Below are positions 15,587-24,069 of a DNA stretch of 64,000 nucleotides, in pieces (position 1 is the first letter of the stretch; every line of letters begins with the position of its first letter). The stretch covers positions 248,001 through 312,000 of the forward strand of contig NZ_BMVK01000006.1 in assembly GCF_014650675.1 (NCBI RefSeq), written 5' to 3'. The stretch comes from Streptomyces anulatus. GTDB lineage: Bacteria; Actinomycetota; Actinomycetes; Streptomycetales; Streptomycetaceae. The translations under genes and the position numbers were made by a program. The notes under the pieces are model-generated. The model saw nothing but the letters and a program-made list of their open reading frames with translations. It was not told the origin of the DNA and searched no databases.

Positions 15587-18208
15587 CTACTGGGGCGCCA
15601 CGGTGTCCGCGATGCCCGGGTTGTCGTCCATCCAGGCCTTCACGGCTTCCTCCTCGTGACCCACGCCGCGCTTCTGGATCTCGTTCTCCAGTCCGCCGAG
15701 CTGCTCCTCGGTGAGCTTGAAGTCCTTGAACCACTTCGTCAGCTGCGGGTACTGCTTCGGGAACTCCTTGGAGGCGATGGTGTGCAGCCGGTCGCCCTCA
15801 CCGAACGCCTTCTTCGGGTCCTTCAGCTTGGTCATGCCGTACTCGTTGTACGCCCAGTGCGGGGTCCAGAGCAGGACCGCGATGGGCTCCTTCTTGGCGT
15901 ACGCGCGCTTCAGCTCGGCCAGCATGCCGGGCGTGGAGGAGTCGAGGACCTCGTACTCCTTGTCCAGGCCGTAACTCGGCAGAACGTTCTTCTTGAGGTT
16001 CTCCATGGTGGCGGTGCCGGGCTCGATGCCGACGATCCGGCCCTTGAAGTCGGAGCCCTTGCCCTTGAGGTCGTCGAGGGTCTTGACGTCCTTGACGTAG
16101 TCGGGGACGGCGACCTCGATGGAGGTCGGCCCGTACCAGGAGCCGATATCGGTCAGCTTGTCGCCGTACTTGTCCCAGTAATTCTTCTGGGTGTACGGCA
16201 GCCAGCCGTCGAACTGCACGTCGATCTGGCCGCGTGACATCGCGGCGTACATCGGGCCGACCTCGAACTGCTTGAGGTTGATCTTGTAGCCGCGCTCCTC
16301 CAGGACCGCCTTCCACAGGTACGTGGCGGCGATGTCCTCCTCCCAGGGGAACCAGGCGACCTCGACGGCACGGTCACGCTCGTCCTTGCCGCCGTCGGCC
16401 TTGGCGTCCTTCGGGACCGGGGACCACTTGTCGGCAACGCCCGGGTTGTCCTTCAGCCAGGTGCGGACGGCTTCCTGCTCCTTGCCGGAGCCGGACTTCT
16501 GGATCTGGGCCTCAAGGCTGGTGAGCTGCTTCTCGCTCATCTTGAAGTCCTTGAGCCACTTGCTGACCACGGGGTTCTCGGCGGAGAAGCCCTTGCGCGC
16601 CAGGGTGTGGACGCCGTCGCCCTTGCCCCAGAGACCCTTGGGGTCCTTGAGCTTGGTGAGGTCGTACTCGTTGTACGCCCAGTGCGGCGACCAGAGCGGA
16701 ACGACGATCGGCTCCTTCTTGGCGTACGCGCGCTTCAGCTCGGCCAGCATGGACGGCGTGGAGCCGTCGATGAGCTTGTACTCCTTGTCCAGGCCGTAGC
16801 CCGGCAGCAGCTTGTCCTTGAGCAGGCCCATCTCGCCGGCGCTCGGCTCGATGCCGACGATCCGGCCCTTGAACTCGGACGCCCGGCCCTTCAGGTCGTC
16901 CATGGTCTGGACGTCCTTCATGTACGCGGGGACGGCGAGCTCCAGCGAGGTCGGGGCGTACCACGCGCCGAGGTCCTCCAGGCGGTCCTTGTACTTCGCC
17001 CAGTAGCTGGCGTGGGTGACCGGCAGCCAGGAGTCGGTCTGGAAGTCGATCTGCCCGTTGGCCATACCGGTGTACAGCGCGCCGGCCTCGTACTGCTTGA
17101 CGTCGACCTCGAAGCCGCGCTGCTCCAGCATCTCCTTCCAGAGGAACGTGGAGGCGATGCCCTCGTCCCACGGGATGTAGCCGATGCTGACCTTCTTGCC
17201 GTCGCCGATCTGCGCGGCCTTGCCCGCGGTGTCGTCCTTGGAGCCGCCGAACATGCTCATGCTGCCCGCGACGAGCGCGAGGACGACGATGCCGACGGCC
17301 GCGATGCGGGGCTGCGGACGGTAGGTCCAGATCTTCCAGCCGTCCGCCATGGCCTGGGCCTTGGCGACCGCGCGGCGGCCCAGCGGGGAGACCTCGGTGC
17401 CCAGCGCGCCGGTCATCCGGTCCAGGTACATGGCAAGGATGACGATGGAGATGCCCGCCTCGAAGCCGAGGCCGACGTCGACGTTGCCGATGGCGCGGTA
17501 GACGGAGCCGCCGAGGCCGCCGCCGCCGACCATGCCCGCGATGACGACCATGGACAGGCCGAGCATGATGACCTGGTTGATTCCGGCCATGATCGTGGGC
17601 AGGGCGAGCGGCAGCTGAACGCGCAGCAGGGTGTTGCGCGAGGTGGTGCCGAAGGCCTCGGCCGCCTCGACGAGTTCGCCGTCGACCTGGCGGATGCCGA
17701 GTTCGGTCATCCGGACGCCCGGGGGCAGCGCGAAGATGATGGTGGCGATGATGCCGGGGACCACGCCGACGCCGAAGAAGATGACCCCGGGGATCAGGTA
17801 GACCATGGCGGGCATGGTCTGCATGAAGTCCAGGACCGGCCGGGTGATCGCGCTGACCGTCCTGGACCGCGAGGCCCAGATGCCCAGCGGCACGGCGATG
17901 ACCAGGGTGACCAGGGTCGCGACGAGCACCAGGGTGAGGGTGTCCATCGCTTCGTCCCACAGTTCGACGGAGTCGATGAGGGCGAACCCGACGAAGGTGA
18001 GCAGTGCCGCGGGCAGGCCGCGCAGCCACCAGGCGATGACGGCGACGATGCCCGCGAAGAGCAGCGGCGCGGGGGCGGACAGGACGGCGGCTATGCCGTC
18101 GAACATGCCGCTGACGATGGAGCTGATGGCGTCGAAGAGCCAGGCGAGGTGGGTCTGCAGCCAGTCGACCGCGGAGTCGACCCATTCGCCGAGGGGGAGC
18201 CTAAACAC
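15587..18208 (-). CDS. Glycine betaine-type ABC permease fused to two substrate-binding domains
   Basis: An 873-residue fusion. Residues 1 to about 310 are a ProW-type permease with several helices and the EAA-like loop VEAAEAFGTTSRNTLLRVQLPLA. Two OpuAC-type betaine-binding domains follow (about 345-600 and 620-870). They are similar throughout: IGYIPWDEGIASTFLWK and VAWFPWEEDIAATYLWK, each with SWLP/GWLP and PLWSPHWAYNEY/LLWTPHWAYNEY; the Trp residues would form the quaternary-ammonium cage. It imports compatible solutes such as glycine betaine. The GTG start at 18208 overlaps the TAG stop of the ATPase gene, so the two are coupled. Confidence 0.92.
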   Translation of the reverse strand: MFRLPLGEWVDSAVDWLQTHLAWLFDAISSIVSGMFDGIAAVLSAPAPLLFAGIVAVIAWWLRGLPAALLTFVGFALIDSVELWDEAMDTLTLVLVATLVTLVIAVPLGIWASRSRTVSAITRPVLDFMQTMPAMVYLIPGVIFFGVGVVPGIIATIIFALPPGVRMTELGIRQVDGELVEAAEAFGTTSRNTLLRVQLPLALPTIMAGINQVIMLGLSMVVIAGMVGGGGLGGSVYRAIGNVDVGLGFEAGISIVILAMYLDRMTGALGTEVSPLGRRAVAKAQAMADGWKIWTYRPQPRIAAVGIVVLALVAGSMSMFGGSKDDTAGKAAQIGDGKKVSIGYIPWDEGIASTFLWKEMLEQRGFEVDVKQYEAGALYTGMANGQIDFQTDSWLPVTHASYWAKYKDRLEDLGAWYAPTSLELAVPAYMKDVQTMDDLKGRASEFKGRIVGIEPSAGEMGLLKDKLLPGYGLDKEYKLIDGSTPSMLAELKRAYAKKEPIVVPLWSPHWAYNEYDLTKLKDPKGLWGKGDGVHTLARKGFSAENPVVSKWLKDFKMSEKQLTSLEAQIQKSGSGKEQEAVRTWLKDNPGVADKWSPVPKDAKADGGKDERDRAVEVAWFPWEEDIAATYLWKAVLEERGYKINLKQFEVGPMYAAMSRGQIDVQFDGWLPYTQKNYWDKYGDKLTDIGSWYGPTSIEVAVPDYVKDVKTLDDLKGKGSDFKGRIVGIEPGTATMENLKKNVLPSYGLDKEYEVLDSSTPGMLAELKRAYAKKEPIAVLLWTPHWAYNEYGMTKLKDPKKAFGEGDRLHTIASKEFPKQYPQLTKWFKDFKLTEEQLGGLENEIQKRGVGHEEEAVKAWMDDNPGIADTVAPQ
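15885..16751. repeat. Internal duplication in the ABC fusion gene (42-bp identical copies)
   Basis: The same 42 bases (coding for the LAELKRAYAKKEP region) occur at 15885-15926 and 16710-16751, 825 bp or exactly 275 codons apart. They mark the two tandem binding domains, which arose by duplication; the identity may be kept by gene conversion. Confidence 0.85.
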
Positions 18209-19337
18209 TGGCCACCTTCTTCACGCCGTCCGCTGCCGCGGACTCGGTGTCGCGGGGGGCCTCGGCCGGGGTCATCGGCTCGCCGAGGACGGCGAGCAGC
18301 CGGGAGCTGGGGACGACGCCGACGAGCTTGCCCTTGGCGTCGGTCACGGCGACCGGGTTCGAGCTCTGCGAGCAGGGCGTGAACAGGTCGATGATCGGCG
18401 TGGACTCCGGGACCGTGGCGGGGGCCGCGGCCAGCACGTCCTGCGAGGTGCGCAGTTCCTTGCCGTCCGACGCCTTCGTGCCCATCACGGTGTGCGCCTC
18501 GGCCATGATCGCGCCCGCGGTGAGCACCCGGGAGCGGTCGACATCCTGGGTGAAGGAGGCGACGTAGTCGTTGGCCGGGGTGACGAGGATGTCCTCGGCG
18601 GTGCCGAGCTGGACGATCTCTCCGTCGCGCATGACGGCGATCCGGTCGCCCAGGCGCATGGCCTCGTTGAGGTCGTGGGTGATGAAGACGATGGTCTTCT
18701 TCAGGCGCTTCTGGAGCTCCAGGAGCTGGTCCTGCATGTCACGGCGGATCAGCGGGTCGAGCGCGCTGAAGGACTCGTCCATGAGCAGCAGGTCGGCGTC
18801 GGTGGCCAGCGCGCGGGCGAGGCCCACGCGCTGCTGCATACCGCCGGACAGCTCGTCGGGCCAGGACTTCTCCCAGCCTTCGAGGCCGGTCATCCGCAGC
18901 GCCTCGGCGGCGCGCACCTCGCGGGCCTCACGCGCCACGCCCTGGACCTCCAGGCCGTACGCGGCGTTCTCCAGGACGCTCCGGTGGGGGAAGAGCGCGA
19001 AGTGCTGGAACACCATGCTGATCTTGGTGGAGCGGACGTGCCGCAGCTCGCGGGGGCTCAGGGCGGTCAGGTCCTGGCCGTCGAACAGCACCCGGCCCGC
19101 GGTGGGGTCGAGCAGACCGTTGAGCATCCGCAGCAGGGTGGACTTGCCCGAGCCGGACAACCCCATGACGACGAAGATCTGCCCCGGCTCCACGGTGAAC
19201 GAGGCGTCGATCACCGCTGCGGTCGTTCCCTCGGCGCGCAACTCGTCGCGGTCGGAGCCGCTCTCGAGCTTCCGCACTGCTTCATCGGGTCGTCTTCCGA
19301 AGACTTTGTACAAGTGTTCGGCTTGCAGCCTGGACAC
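18201..19337 (-). CDS. proV: Glycine betaine/proline ABC transporter ATPase
   Basis: A 378-residue ATPase: Walker A GLSGSGKST (residues 59-67), signature LSGGMQQR (163-170), Walker B LLLMDES (183-189) and switch His in FITHDLNEA. Residues about 280-350 form a CBS-type domain, which in OpuA/ProV senses ionic strength. It energises the adjacent permease-receptor fusion. The GTG at 19337 has TGAGGTG four bases upstream and fits the family start (SRLQAEHLYKVFG). Its promoter should lie in the 240 bases shared with the exonuclease gene. The two-gene operon ends at the 15521-15557 hairpin. Confidence 0.93.
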   Translation of the reverse strand: MSRLQAEHLYKVFGRRPDEAVRKLESGSDRDELRAEGTTAAVIDASFTVEPGQIFVVMGLSGSGKSTLLRMLNGLLDPTAGRVLFDGQDLTALSPRELRHVRSTKISMVFQHFALFPHRSVLENAAYGLEVQGVAREAREVRAAEALRMTGLEGWEKSWPDELSGGMQQRVGLARALATDADLLLMDESFSALDPLIRRDMQDQLLELQKRLKKTIVFITHDLNEAMRLGDRIAVMRDGEIVQLGTAEDILVTPANDYVASFTQDVDRSRVLTAGAIMAEAHTVMGTKASDGKELRTSQDVLAAAPATVPESTPIIDLFTPCSQSSNPVAVTDAKGKLVGVVPSSRLLAVLGEPMTPAEAPRDTESAAADGVKKVASV

Positions 19338-19496
19338 ATACACCTCACGCGTTGAACCGAAAACGGTCTGCCACCCCCTCCGGCAGACCGTGGAGCGGTG
19401 CGGGTTCTGTCCGCGTGGCACATGCACTAGTTGAAAATGCGACGTGGTTCGCTCCGATGGCGCGCCTGCCCTCGCTTACACAGCCCAAACACAACA

Positions 19497-19510
19497 GTGA
19501 CCCAGGTCAC
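19497..19510. promoter_or_regulatory. Perfect dyad GTGACC-CA-GGTCAC between proV and the exonuclease gene
   Basis: A 6-bp perfect inverted repeat with a 2-bp centre, 160 bases upstream of proV and 72 upstream of the exonuclease start. It is symmetric enough to be a repressor or GntR/LacI-type operator. Which gene it serves is unknown. The surrounding intergenic sequence is comparatively AT-rich, as expected for promoters. Confidence 0.45.
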
Positions 19511-19581
19511 CGACCTGCGACGGAGCGATAGTAAGCGGTTACCCGGAGCGACTGTGGGTGCGGTGGGGCATCATCGGGTCT

Positions 19582-20505
19582 GTGACGCGACGCCTGATGC
19601 TCCTCGACACCGCCTCCCTCTACTTCCGCGCCTACTTCGGCGTGCCCGATTCGGTGCGCGCGCCGGACGGTACGCCGGTGAACGCCGTGCGCGGCCTCCT
19701 CGACTTCATCGGCCGCCTGGTGCAGGACCATCGGCCGGACGATCTGGTCGCCTGCTGGGACAACGACTGGCGTCCGCAGTGGCGGGTCGACCTGATCCCG
19801 ACCTACAAGGCGCACCGGGTCGCCGAGGAGACGCCCGCCGGACAGACGGACGAGGAGGAGATCCCCGACACGCTGTCCCCGCAGGTCCCGATCATCGAGG
19901 ACGTGCTGGCGGCGCTCGGGATCGCCCGGGTCGGCGTCACGCCGTACGAGGCGGACGACGTCATCGGCACCCTCACGGGGCGGGCGACCGGGCCGGTGGA
20001 CATCGTCACGGGCGACCGCGACCTGTATCAGCTGGTCGACGACGCCCGCCAGGTGCGCGTGCTCTACCCGCTCAAGGGCGTCGGCACCCTCCAGGTGACC
20101 GACGAGGCGTGGCTGCGCGAGAAGTACGGCGTGGACGGCGCGGGCTACGTCGACCTGGCGCTGCTCCGGGGCGACCCGAGCGACGGGCTCCCGGGCGTCC
20201 CCGGCATCGGCGAGAAGACGGCGGCGAAGCTGCTGGACGCGTACGGCGACCTCGCCGGGATCATGGCGGCGGTGGACGACCCGAAGGCGAAGCTGACCCC
20301 GTCGCAGCGCAAGCGGCTGGACGAGTCGCGCGCCTATGTCGCCGTCGCGCCGAAGGTGGTCCGGGTGGCCGGGGACGTCCCCCTGCCCGACTTCGATCCG
20401 TCACTGCCGCGCGAGCCGCGCGACCCGGCCGCCCTGGAGGCGCTGGCGGAGCAGTGGGGGCTCGGCGGAGCACTTCAGCGACTCCTGACCACCCTTCAGC
20501 ACTGA
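19582..20505 (+). CDS. 5'-3' exonuclease (PolI-type flap nuclease domain)
   Basis: A 307-residue stand-alone homologue of the 5' nuclease domain of DNA polymerase I. It has acidic metal ligands in MLLDTASLYFRAY, ACWDNDWRPQWR, YEADDVIGTL and IVTGDRDLYQLVD, and a helix-hairpin-helix GVPGIGEKTAAKLL near residue 205. It would remove RNA primers or DNA flaps in replication and repair. The start is uncertain. The GTG at 19582 and the ATG at 19597 are both possible and neither has a ribosome-binding site, so the mRNA may be leaderless. Confidence 0.9.
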   Translation: MTRRLMLLDTASLYFRAYFGVPDSVRAPDGTPVNAVRGLLDFIGRLVQDHRPDDLVACWDNDWRPQWRVDLIPTYKAHRVAEETPAGQTDEEEIPDTLSPQVPIIEDVLAALGIARVGVTPYEADDVIGTLTGRATGPVDIVTGDRDLYQLVDDARQVRVLYPLKGVGTLQVTDEAWLREKYGVDGAGYVDLALLRGDPSDGLPGVPGIGEKTAAKLLDAYGDLAGIMAAVDDPKAKLTPSQRKRLDESRAYVAVAPKVVRVAGDVPLPDFDPSLPREPRDPAALEALAEQWGLGGALQRLLTTLQH

Positions 20506-20509
20506 GGTG

Positions 20510-20528
20510 TTAACTTAGGCATACCTAA
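20510..20528. promoter_or_regulatory. Iron box (DtxR/IdeR/DmdR type)
   Basis: TTAACTTAGGCATACCTAA matches the 19-bp DtxR-family consensus at 15 positions and has the dyad CTTAGG-n4-CCTAAG. It lies 28 bases upstream of the siderophore-interacting protein start, where a bound iron-loaded DmdR/IdeR repressor would block transcription. Confidence 0.85.
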
Positions 20529-20556
20529 GCTCACGTTTCGAACCAGGGAGTACCTC

Positions 20557-21408
20557 GTGGCAGAGCGGCCGGCCCGGCAGGGACCCACGGCTCAGGGGGC
20601 GCAGGTCGTGCGCACCGAGCAGATCACCCCGCACATGGTCCGGGTGGTCCTCGGCGGCGAAGGGCTCGCGGACTTCACCCTCTCCGGCTTCACCGACCAC
20701 TACATCAAGCTGTGCTTCGCGCCCGAGGGCGCGGACTACGCGCACCCGTTCGACATGGCCGCGATCCGGGAGCGGTACCCGCGCGAGCTGTGGCCCACCA
20801 CCCGTACGTACACGGTGCGCTCGTGGGACCCGGTCGCCCGGGAGATGGCCGTCGACTTCGTCGTGCACGGCGACGCGGGCCTCGCGGGTCCGTGGGCGCA
20901 GCGGGCCCGGGTGGGCGAGCAGGTGACCTTCCTCGGCCCCGGCGGCGGTTACGGCCCCGAGGCGTCGGCGGACTGGCATCTGCTGGTCGGCGACGAGAGC
21001 GCGCTGCCGGCGATCGCGGCGGCGCTGGAGCAGATGCCGTCGGGTGCGCTGGTGCACGCCTTCGTGGAGGTGTCGGACGCCTCCGAGGAGCAGAAGATCG
21101 TGACGCCCGACGGGGTGGCCGTGACCTGGCTGCACCGCGGCGACCGGCCCGTCGGCGAGCTGCTGACCGCCGCCGTGAAGGGGCTGGACTTCCCGGAGGG
21201 CCAGGTCCAGGCCTTCGTGCACGGGGAGGCGGGCTTCGTGAAGGAGATCCGCCGGTATCTGCGCATGGAGCGCGAGATCCCGCTGTCGCAGCTGTCGATC
21301 TCGGGCTACTGGCGTCTCGGCCAGAACGACGACGCCTGGCGCGCCGTGAAGCGCGAGTGGAACGAGCAGGTGGAGCGGGAGCAGGAGAGCGGCACGACCG
21401 CCGCGTAG
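20557..21408 (+). CDS. Siderophore-interacting protein (ferric-siderophore reductase, ViuB family)
   Basis: A 283-residue flavoprotein. The FAD-binding domain (about residues 15-130) contains TRTYTVRSWDP, the RxYT-type FAD motif; the C-terminal SIP domain (about 135-260) contains FVHGEAGFVKEIRRYLRMER. It reduces Fe(III)-siderophores in the cytoplasm to release iron, using NAD(P)H. The GTG at 20557 has GGGAG six bases upstream. The iron box directly upstream predicts induction under iron starvation. No siderophore synthesis or uptake genes are adjacent. Confidence 0.93.
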   Translation: MAERPARQGPTAQGAQVVRTEQITPHMVRVVLGGEGLADFTLSGFTDHYIKLCFAPEGADYAHPFDMAAIRERYPRELWPTTRTYTVRSWDPVAREMAVDFVVHGDAGLAGPWAQRARVGEQVTFLGPGGGYGPEASADWHLLVGDESALPAIAAALEQMPSGALVHAFVEVSDASEEQKIVTPDGVAVTWLHRGDRPVGELLTAAVKGLDFPEGQVQAFVHGEAGFVKEIRRYLRMEREIPLSQLSISGYWRLGQNDDAWRAVKREWNEQVEREQESGTTAA

Positions 21409-21481
21409 CACCCACCCCGGCGTCGGCCCCGCCCGGAGCCACCGGGCCACCGGCCGGACCCCGCCTCGGTCGCCGGGGCAG

Positions 21482-21523
21482 CCCCGGTCACCCCGGTCAC
21501 CCCGGTCACCCCGGTCGCCCCGG
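21482..21523. repeat. Nine-bp tandem repeat in the 270-bp gap
   Basis: CCCCGGTCA is repeated three times, followed by CCCCGGTCG and a partial copy. It lies in the gap between the siderophore protein and the MerR gene, which otherwise holds only GC-rich sequence and no recognisable gene or clear terminator. Confidence 0.8.
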
Positions 21524-21679
21524 CGAGCAGACCACCGGACCCCGTCCACCGCACTGCGGCGGGCGGGGTCCGCGCGTCGGGGGTGCGACGGACGGGCCCC
21601 GGCGCGGCCCGCACTCCGGGGCCGCCACGCACGCCCACCGGGTCGCCCACCGGCCCGCCCACCGGGTCCACCCCCGGCT

Positions 21680-22441
21680 TCAGGCGTCCGGAGGGCCCGC
21701 CTCCGGACCACCGGTACCGGCACCGCCCCCGCCCTTGCGCTCGTCCCCGCCCCCACGCCCGCCCCCGTCCTCAGCGCCGGAGCCCTCCCGCTCGACCGGG
21801 CCGGAGAGGTACTCAGGGGACTCGAAGCGGCGGAAGGACACATCGATGTGCGCCAGCCTCCGCAGCGCGCCGAACATCGCCTCGCCGAGGACGGTCCCGA
21901 CGACGACGCTCTCGACCAGGTCCTCGCGGGCCACCCGCCGCTGTACGTAGTCGAGGTCGGCGCGGGCGACCGGCTCGGCGGCATCCGCGTAGACGTCCAG
22001 CAGGTCGATGTATCCGCCGTGCCCGGCCCTGCGCAGCGCGGACAGCACTCCCGCCAGCGACTCGGCGGCGGGACCCCGCTCGTCGGCCTGCCAGTCGCGC
22101 CGCCGCAGCAGTGCCGCCACCTCCTCCCGCGCGTCCTCCAGTTCGGGACCCGCCCCCTCCTCGCCGGCCGGCGTGACGCCGTCCGCCGCGACGCCGAGCA
22201 CCTTGTGCACGGGCTGTTCGGGGTCGTCCATCGCTTCCAGGACCTCGCCGATGGCGGCGAGCGAGAGGCCGCCGACGTCCAGCAGCGCCCGGATCAGGCG
22301 CAGCCTGCGCTCATGTCCGGGGCTGTAGTGCGCCTGGTTCGGGCTGGTCAACTCCCCTGCCGACAGAAGCCCTTCACGTAGGTAGTACTTGATCGTCGGT
22401 ACCGGAACCCCGGACCTGCGACTCAATTCACCGATGCGCAC
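21680..22441 (-). CDS. MerR-family transcriptional regulator
   Basis: A 253-residue regulator. The MerR HTH occupies about residues 1-70 (RIGELSRRSGVPVPTIKYYLREGLL). A long helical region follows, and the Gly/Glu-rich tail (about 220-253) looks disordered. There is no B12-binding domain, so it is not a LitR/CarH type, and no paired Cys of the metal-sensing group. The GTG at 22441 is the start. It is divergent from two membrane-protein genes across a gap containing two GATAG/CTATC dyads, so it likely controls them and itself. The signal is unknown. Confidence 0.87.
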   Translation of the reverse strand: MRIGELSRRSGVPVPTIKYYLREGLLSAGELTSPNQAHYSPGHERRLRLIRALLDVGGLSLAAIGEVLEAMDDPEQPVHKVLGVAADGVTPAGEEGAGPELEDAREEVAALLRRRDWQADERGPAAESLAGVLSALRRAGHGGYIDLLDVYADAAEPVARADLDYVQRRVAREDLVESVVVGTVLGEAMFGALRRLAHIDVSFRRFESPEYLSGPVEREGSGAEDGGGRGGGDERKGGGGAGTGGPEAGPPDA

Positions 22442-22486
22442 CGCGTGTTCGCCCTTTCGCCCTTGCCAGAAACCGCACTCATCATA

Positions 22487-22525
22487 GATAGTCCCTCTAT
22501 CGGATAGCGGACAGTGCGACTATCC
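22487..22525. promoter_or_regulatory. Paired dyads GATAG-N5-CTATC and GGATAG-N12-CTATCC
   Basis: GATAG (22487-22491) pairs with CTATC (22497-22501), and GGATAG (22502-22507) with CTATCC (22520-22525). They stand back to back between the divergent MerR and membrane-protein genes, within the expected promoter zone. They are probably the MerR operator, by position and symmetry. Confidence 0.65.
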
Positions 22526-22556
22526 ATACAGATCACATCATCACAGGGGGTCTCTC

Positions 22557-23522
22557 ATGTCGTCATGGCGTTCCTGGCATCGCCCATTAGTCGTCTTCTC
22601 CGCCGCGATGGCCATTCTGGCCCTCGTTTCCGCCGTGGGCCTCGTGGTCGACGACCGGGTCCTGGTGGGCGCGCCGATCTGGGCGAAGCCGTTCAAGTTC
22701 GCCGTGTCCTTCGCCGCGTACTGCCTGACCCTGGCCTGGATGCTGACCCACCTCACCCGGGGGGTGCGGACCGGCCGGTGGGCGGGGCACGTCGTCGTGC
22801 TGACGAGCCTGGGCGAGATGGTGCTGATCACGGTGCAGGTCGTCCGGGGCCGGCGCAGCCACTTCAACTCCGCCACTCCCCTCGACGCGGCGCTGTGGGA
22901 CGCGATGGGGCAGACCGTCGTCGTCCTGTGGGCGGCGACCCTGGTGATAGCCGTCCTGCTGCTGCGCACCCGTATCGCCGACCGGGCAACGGCCCTGGCC
23001 ATCCGGGGCGGGGTGCTGATCGCCCTGGCCGGCGCGGCCCTCGGCTTCCTGATGACGCTGCCGAGCGAGAGCCAGCGGGCAGCGGGCAACCTCGACACCG
23101 CCGACATCATCGGCGCGCACTCCGTGGGCGTACCGGACGGCGGCCCGGCCATGCCGCTGACCGGCTGGTCGACGACCGGCGGCGATCTGCGGGCCCCGCA
23201 CTTCGTGGGCATGCACGCCCTCCAACTGCTGCCGCTCCTCCTGATCGCCCTGGTGCTCCTCGCGCCCCGCTTCGCCCGGCTGCGTGACGCCGGGGTGCGG
23301 CTGCGTCTCGTGCGGGTCGCCGTGGGCGGCTACGCAGCGCTCGTCGCGCTCATCACCTGGCAGGCGCTCCGGGGCCAGCCCCTGATCCACCCGGACGGGG
23401 CCACGCTGGCCGCCGCCGGAGTCCTCCTCGCGGCGGTGGCGTGCGGGGCATGGAGCGCGTTGCGCCCGGCCGCCCCCGCCCGCCCGTCCCGCACCGCCGA
23501 CCGCAAGGAGCCCGTGGCATGA
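22557..23522 (+). CDS. Hypothetical polytopic membrane protein
   Basis: A 321-residue integral membrane protein with about eight helices; I do not recognise a characterised family. Features are a conserved-looking WAKPFKFAVSFAAYCLTLAWML segment near residues 40-65, a polar loop with HFNSATPLDAALWD, and a larger outer loop (about 175-220) containing DIIGAHSVGVPDGGP and APHFVGMHALQ with several His residues. The start is ATG at 22557 with GGGGG upstream. The stop overlaps the start of the ABA4-like gene (ATGA), so both are co-translated and probably act together under the divergent MerR protein. Confidence 0.82.
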   Translation: MSSWRSWHRPLVVFSAAMAILALVSAVGLVVDDRVLVGAPIWAKPFKFAVSFAAYCLTLAWMLTHLTRGVRTGRWAGHVVVLTSLGEMVLITVQVVRGRRSHFNSATPLDAALWDAMGQTVVVLWAATLVIAVLLLRTRIADRATALAIRGGVLIALAGAALGFLMTLPSESQRAAGNLDTADIIGAHSVGVPDGGPAMPLTGWSTTGGDLRAPHFVGMHALQLLPLLLIALVLLAPRFARLRDAGVRLRLVRVAVGGYAALVALITWQALRGQPLIHPDGATLAAAGVLLAAVACGAWSALRPAAPARPSRTADRKEPVA

Positions 23523-23956
23523 CCGGCGCACTCTTCGAGATCACGTTCTATCTGGCCGCCCCGTTCTGGCTGCTGATGATCTTCGCCCCCACCTGGTCCG
23601 GCACCGCCCGCGTCGTCGCCTCACCGCTGACCGTGCTGCCCGTGCTCGCCGTTTACGTCGTCATGGCCGTGCCGGTGTTCCCGGAGCTCTGGACGGCGGT
23701 GAGCAGTCCGGACATCGACACCTTCCGTGATCTGACGGCTCTGGCCGGCGGAGCGGGGGCCATCTGGGCGCAGGTGATCGCCTGGGACCTGCTGCTCGGG
23801 CAGTGGATGTACCTCCAGAGCCGGAAGCTGGGGCTCTCGCCGCTGCTGATGGGGCCGCTGCTGGTCCTGACGATCCTGCTGTCGCCGTTCGGGCTGCTGA
23901 TCTTCCTCGCCGTGCGCGCCGTCCGCCTGCGACGACGCGCGACGCCCGCCGGCTGA
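23519..23956 (+). CDS. ABA4-like membrane protein
   Basis: A 145-residue protein with four predicted helices, resembling the ABA4-like (DUF4281) family: FEITFYLAAPFWLLMIFAPTW at the start, AQVIAWDLLLGQWMYLQSRKLGLSP in the middle, and a basic C-terminus. Plant ABA4 is needed for neoxanthin synthesis; bacterial members are uncharacterised. It is coupled to the preceding membrane gene by a four-base overlap. Its closeness to a photolyase and sigK makes a link to light or membrane-lipid stress tempting, but that is inference. Confidence 0.8.
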   Translation: MTGALFEITFYLAAPFWLLMIFAPTWSGTARVVASPLTVLPVLAVYVVMAVPVFPELWTAVSSPDIDTFRDLTALAGGAGAIWAQVIAWDLLLGQWMYLQSRKLGLSPLLMGPLLVLTILLSPFGLLIFLAVRAVRLRRRATPAG

Positions 23957-24000
23957 GTCGCGCCCTCCCGGGGCCCCGTCTGGAAAGATCGCGGGCATCC

Positions 24001-24030
24001 GACCAATCCGTACGGTCCTCGGCTCCGAAT
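24001..24030 (+). promoter_or_regulatory. SigK-type promoter of sigK-rskA-phr
   Basis: GACCAATCC (24001-24009), 16 bases, then CGAAT (24026-24030). The same motif and spacing stands before the fasciclin gene and the amine oxidase operon. It resembles the M. tuberculosis SigK promoter as I recall it (CCATCC, about 16-17 bases, CCGAAT). The start of transcription would be near 24037, about 33 bases before the GTG, so sigK is probably autoregulated. Confidence 0.85.
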
Positions 24031-24069
24031 CACTGCCGGAAGCGACGATCGGCCCGGGAGGAAACCCGC

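Noticed and set aside
21482..21523. The 9-bp tandem repeat as a replication iteron or protein-binding array
   Set aside because: Only four near-identical copies of a GC-rich word, no replication gene nearby; simple slippage is enough.
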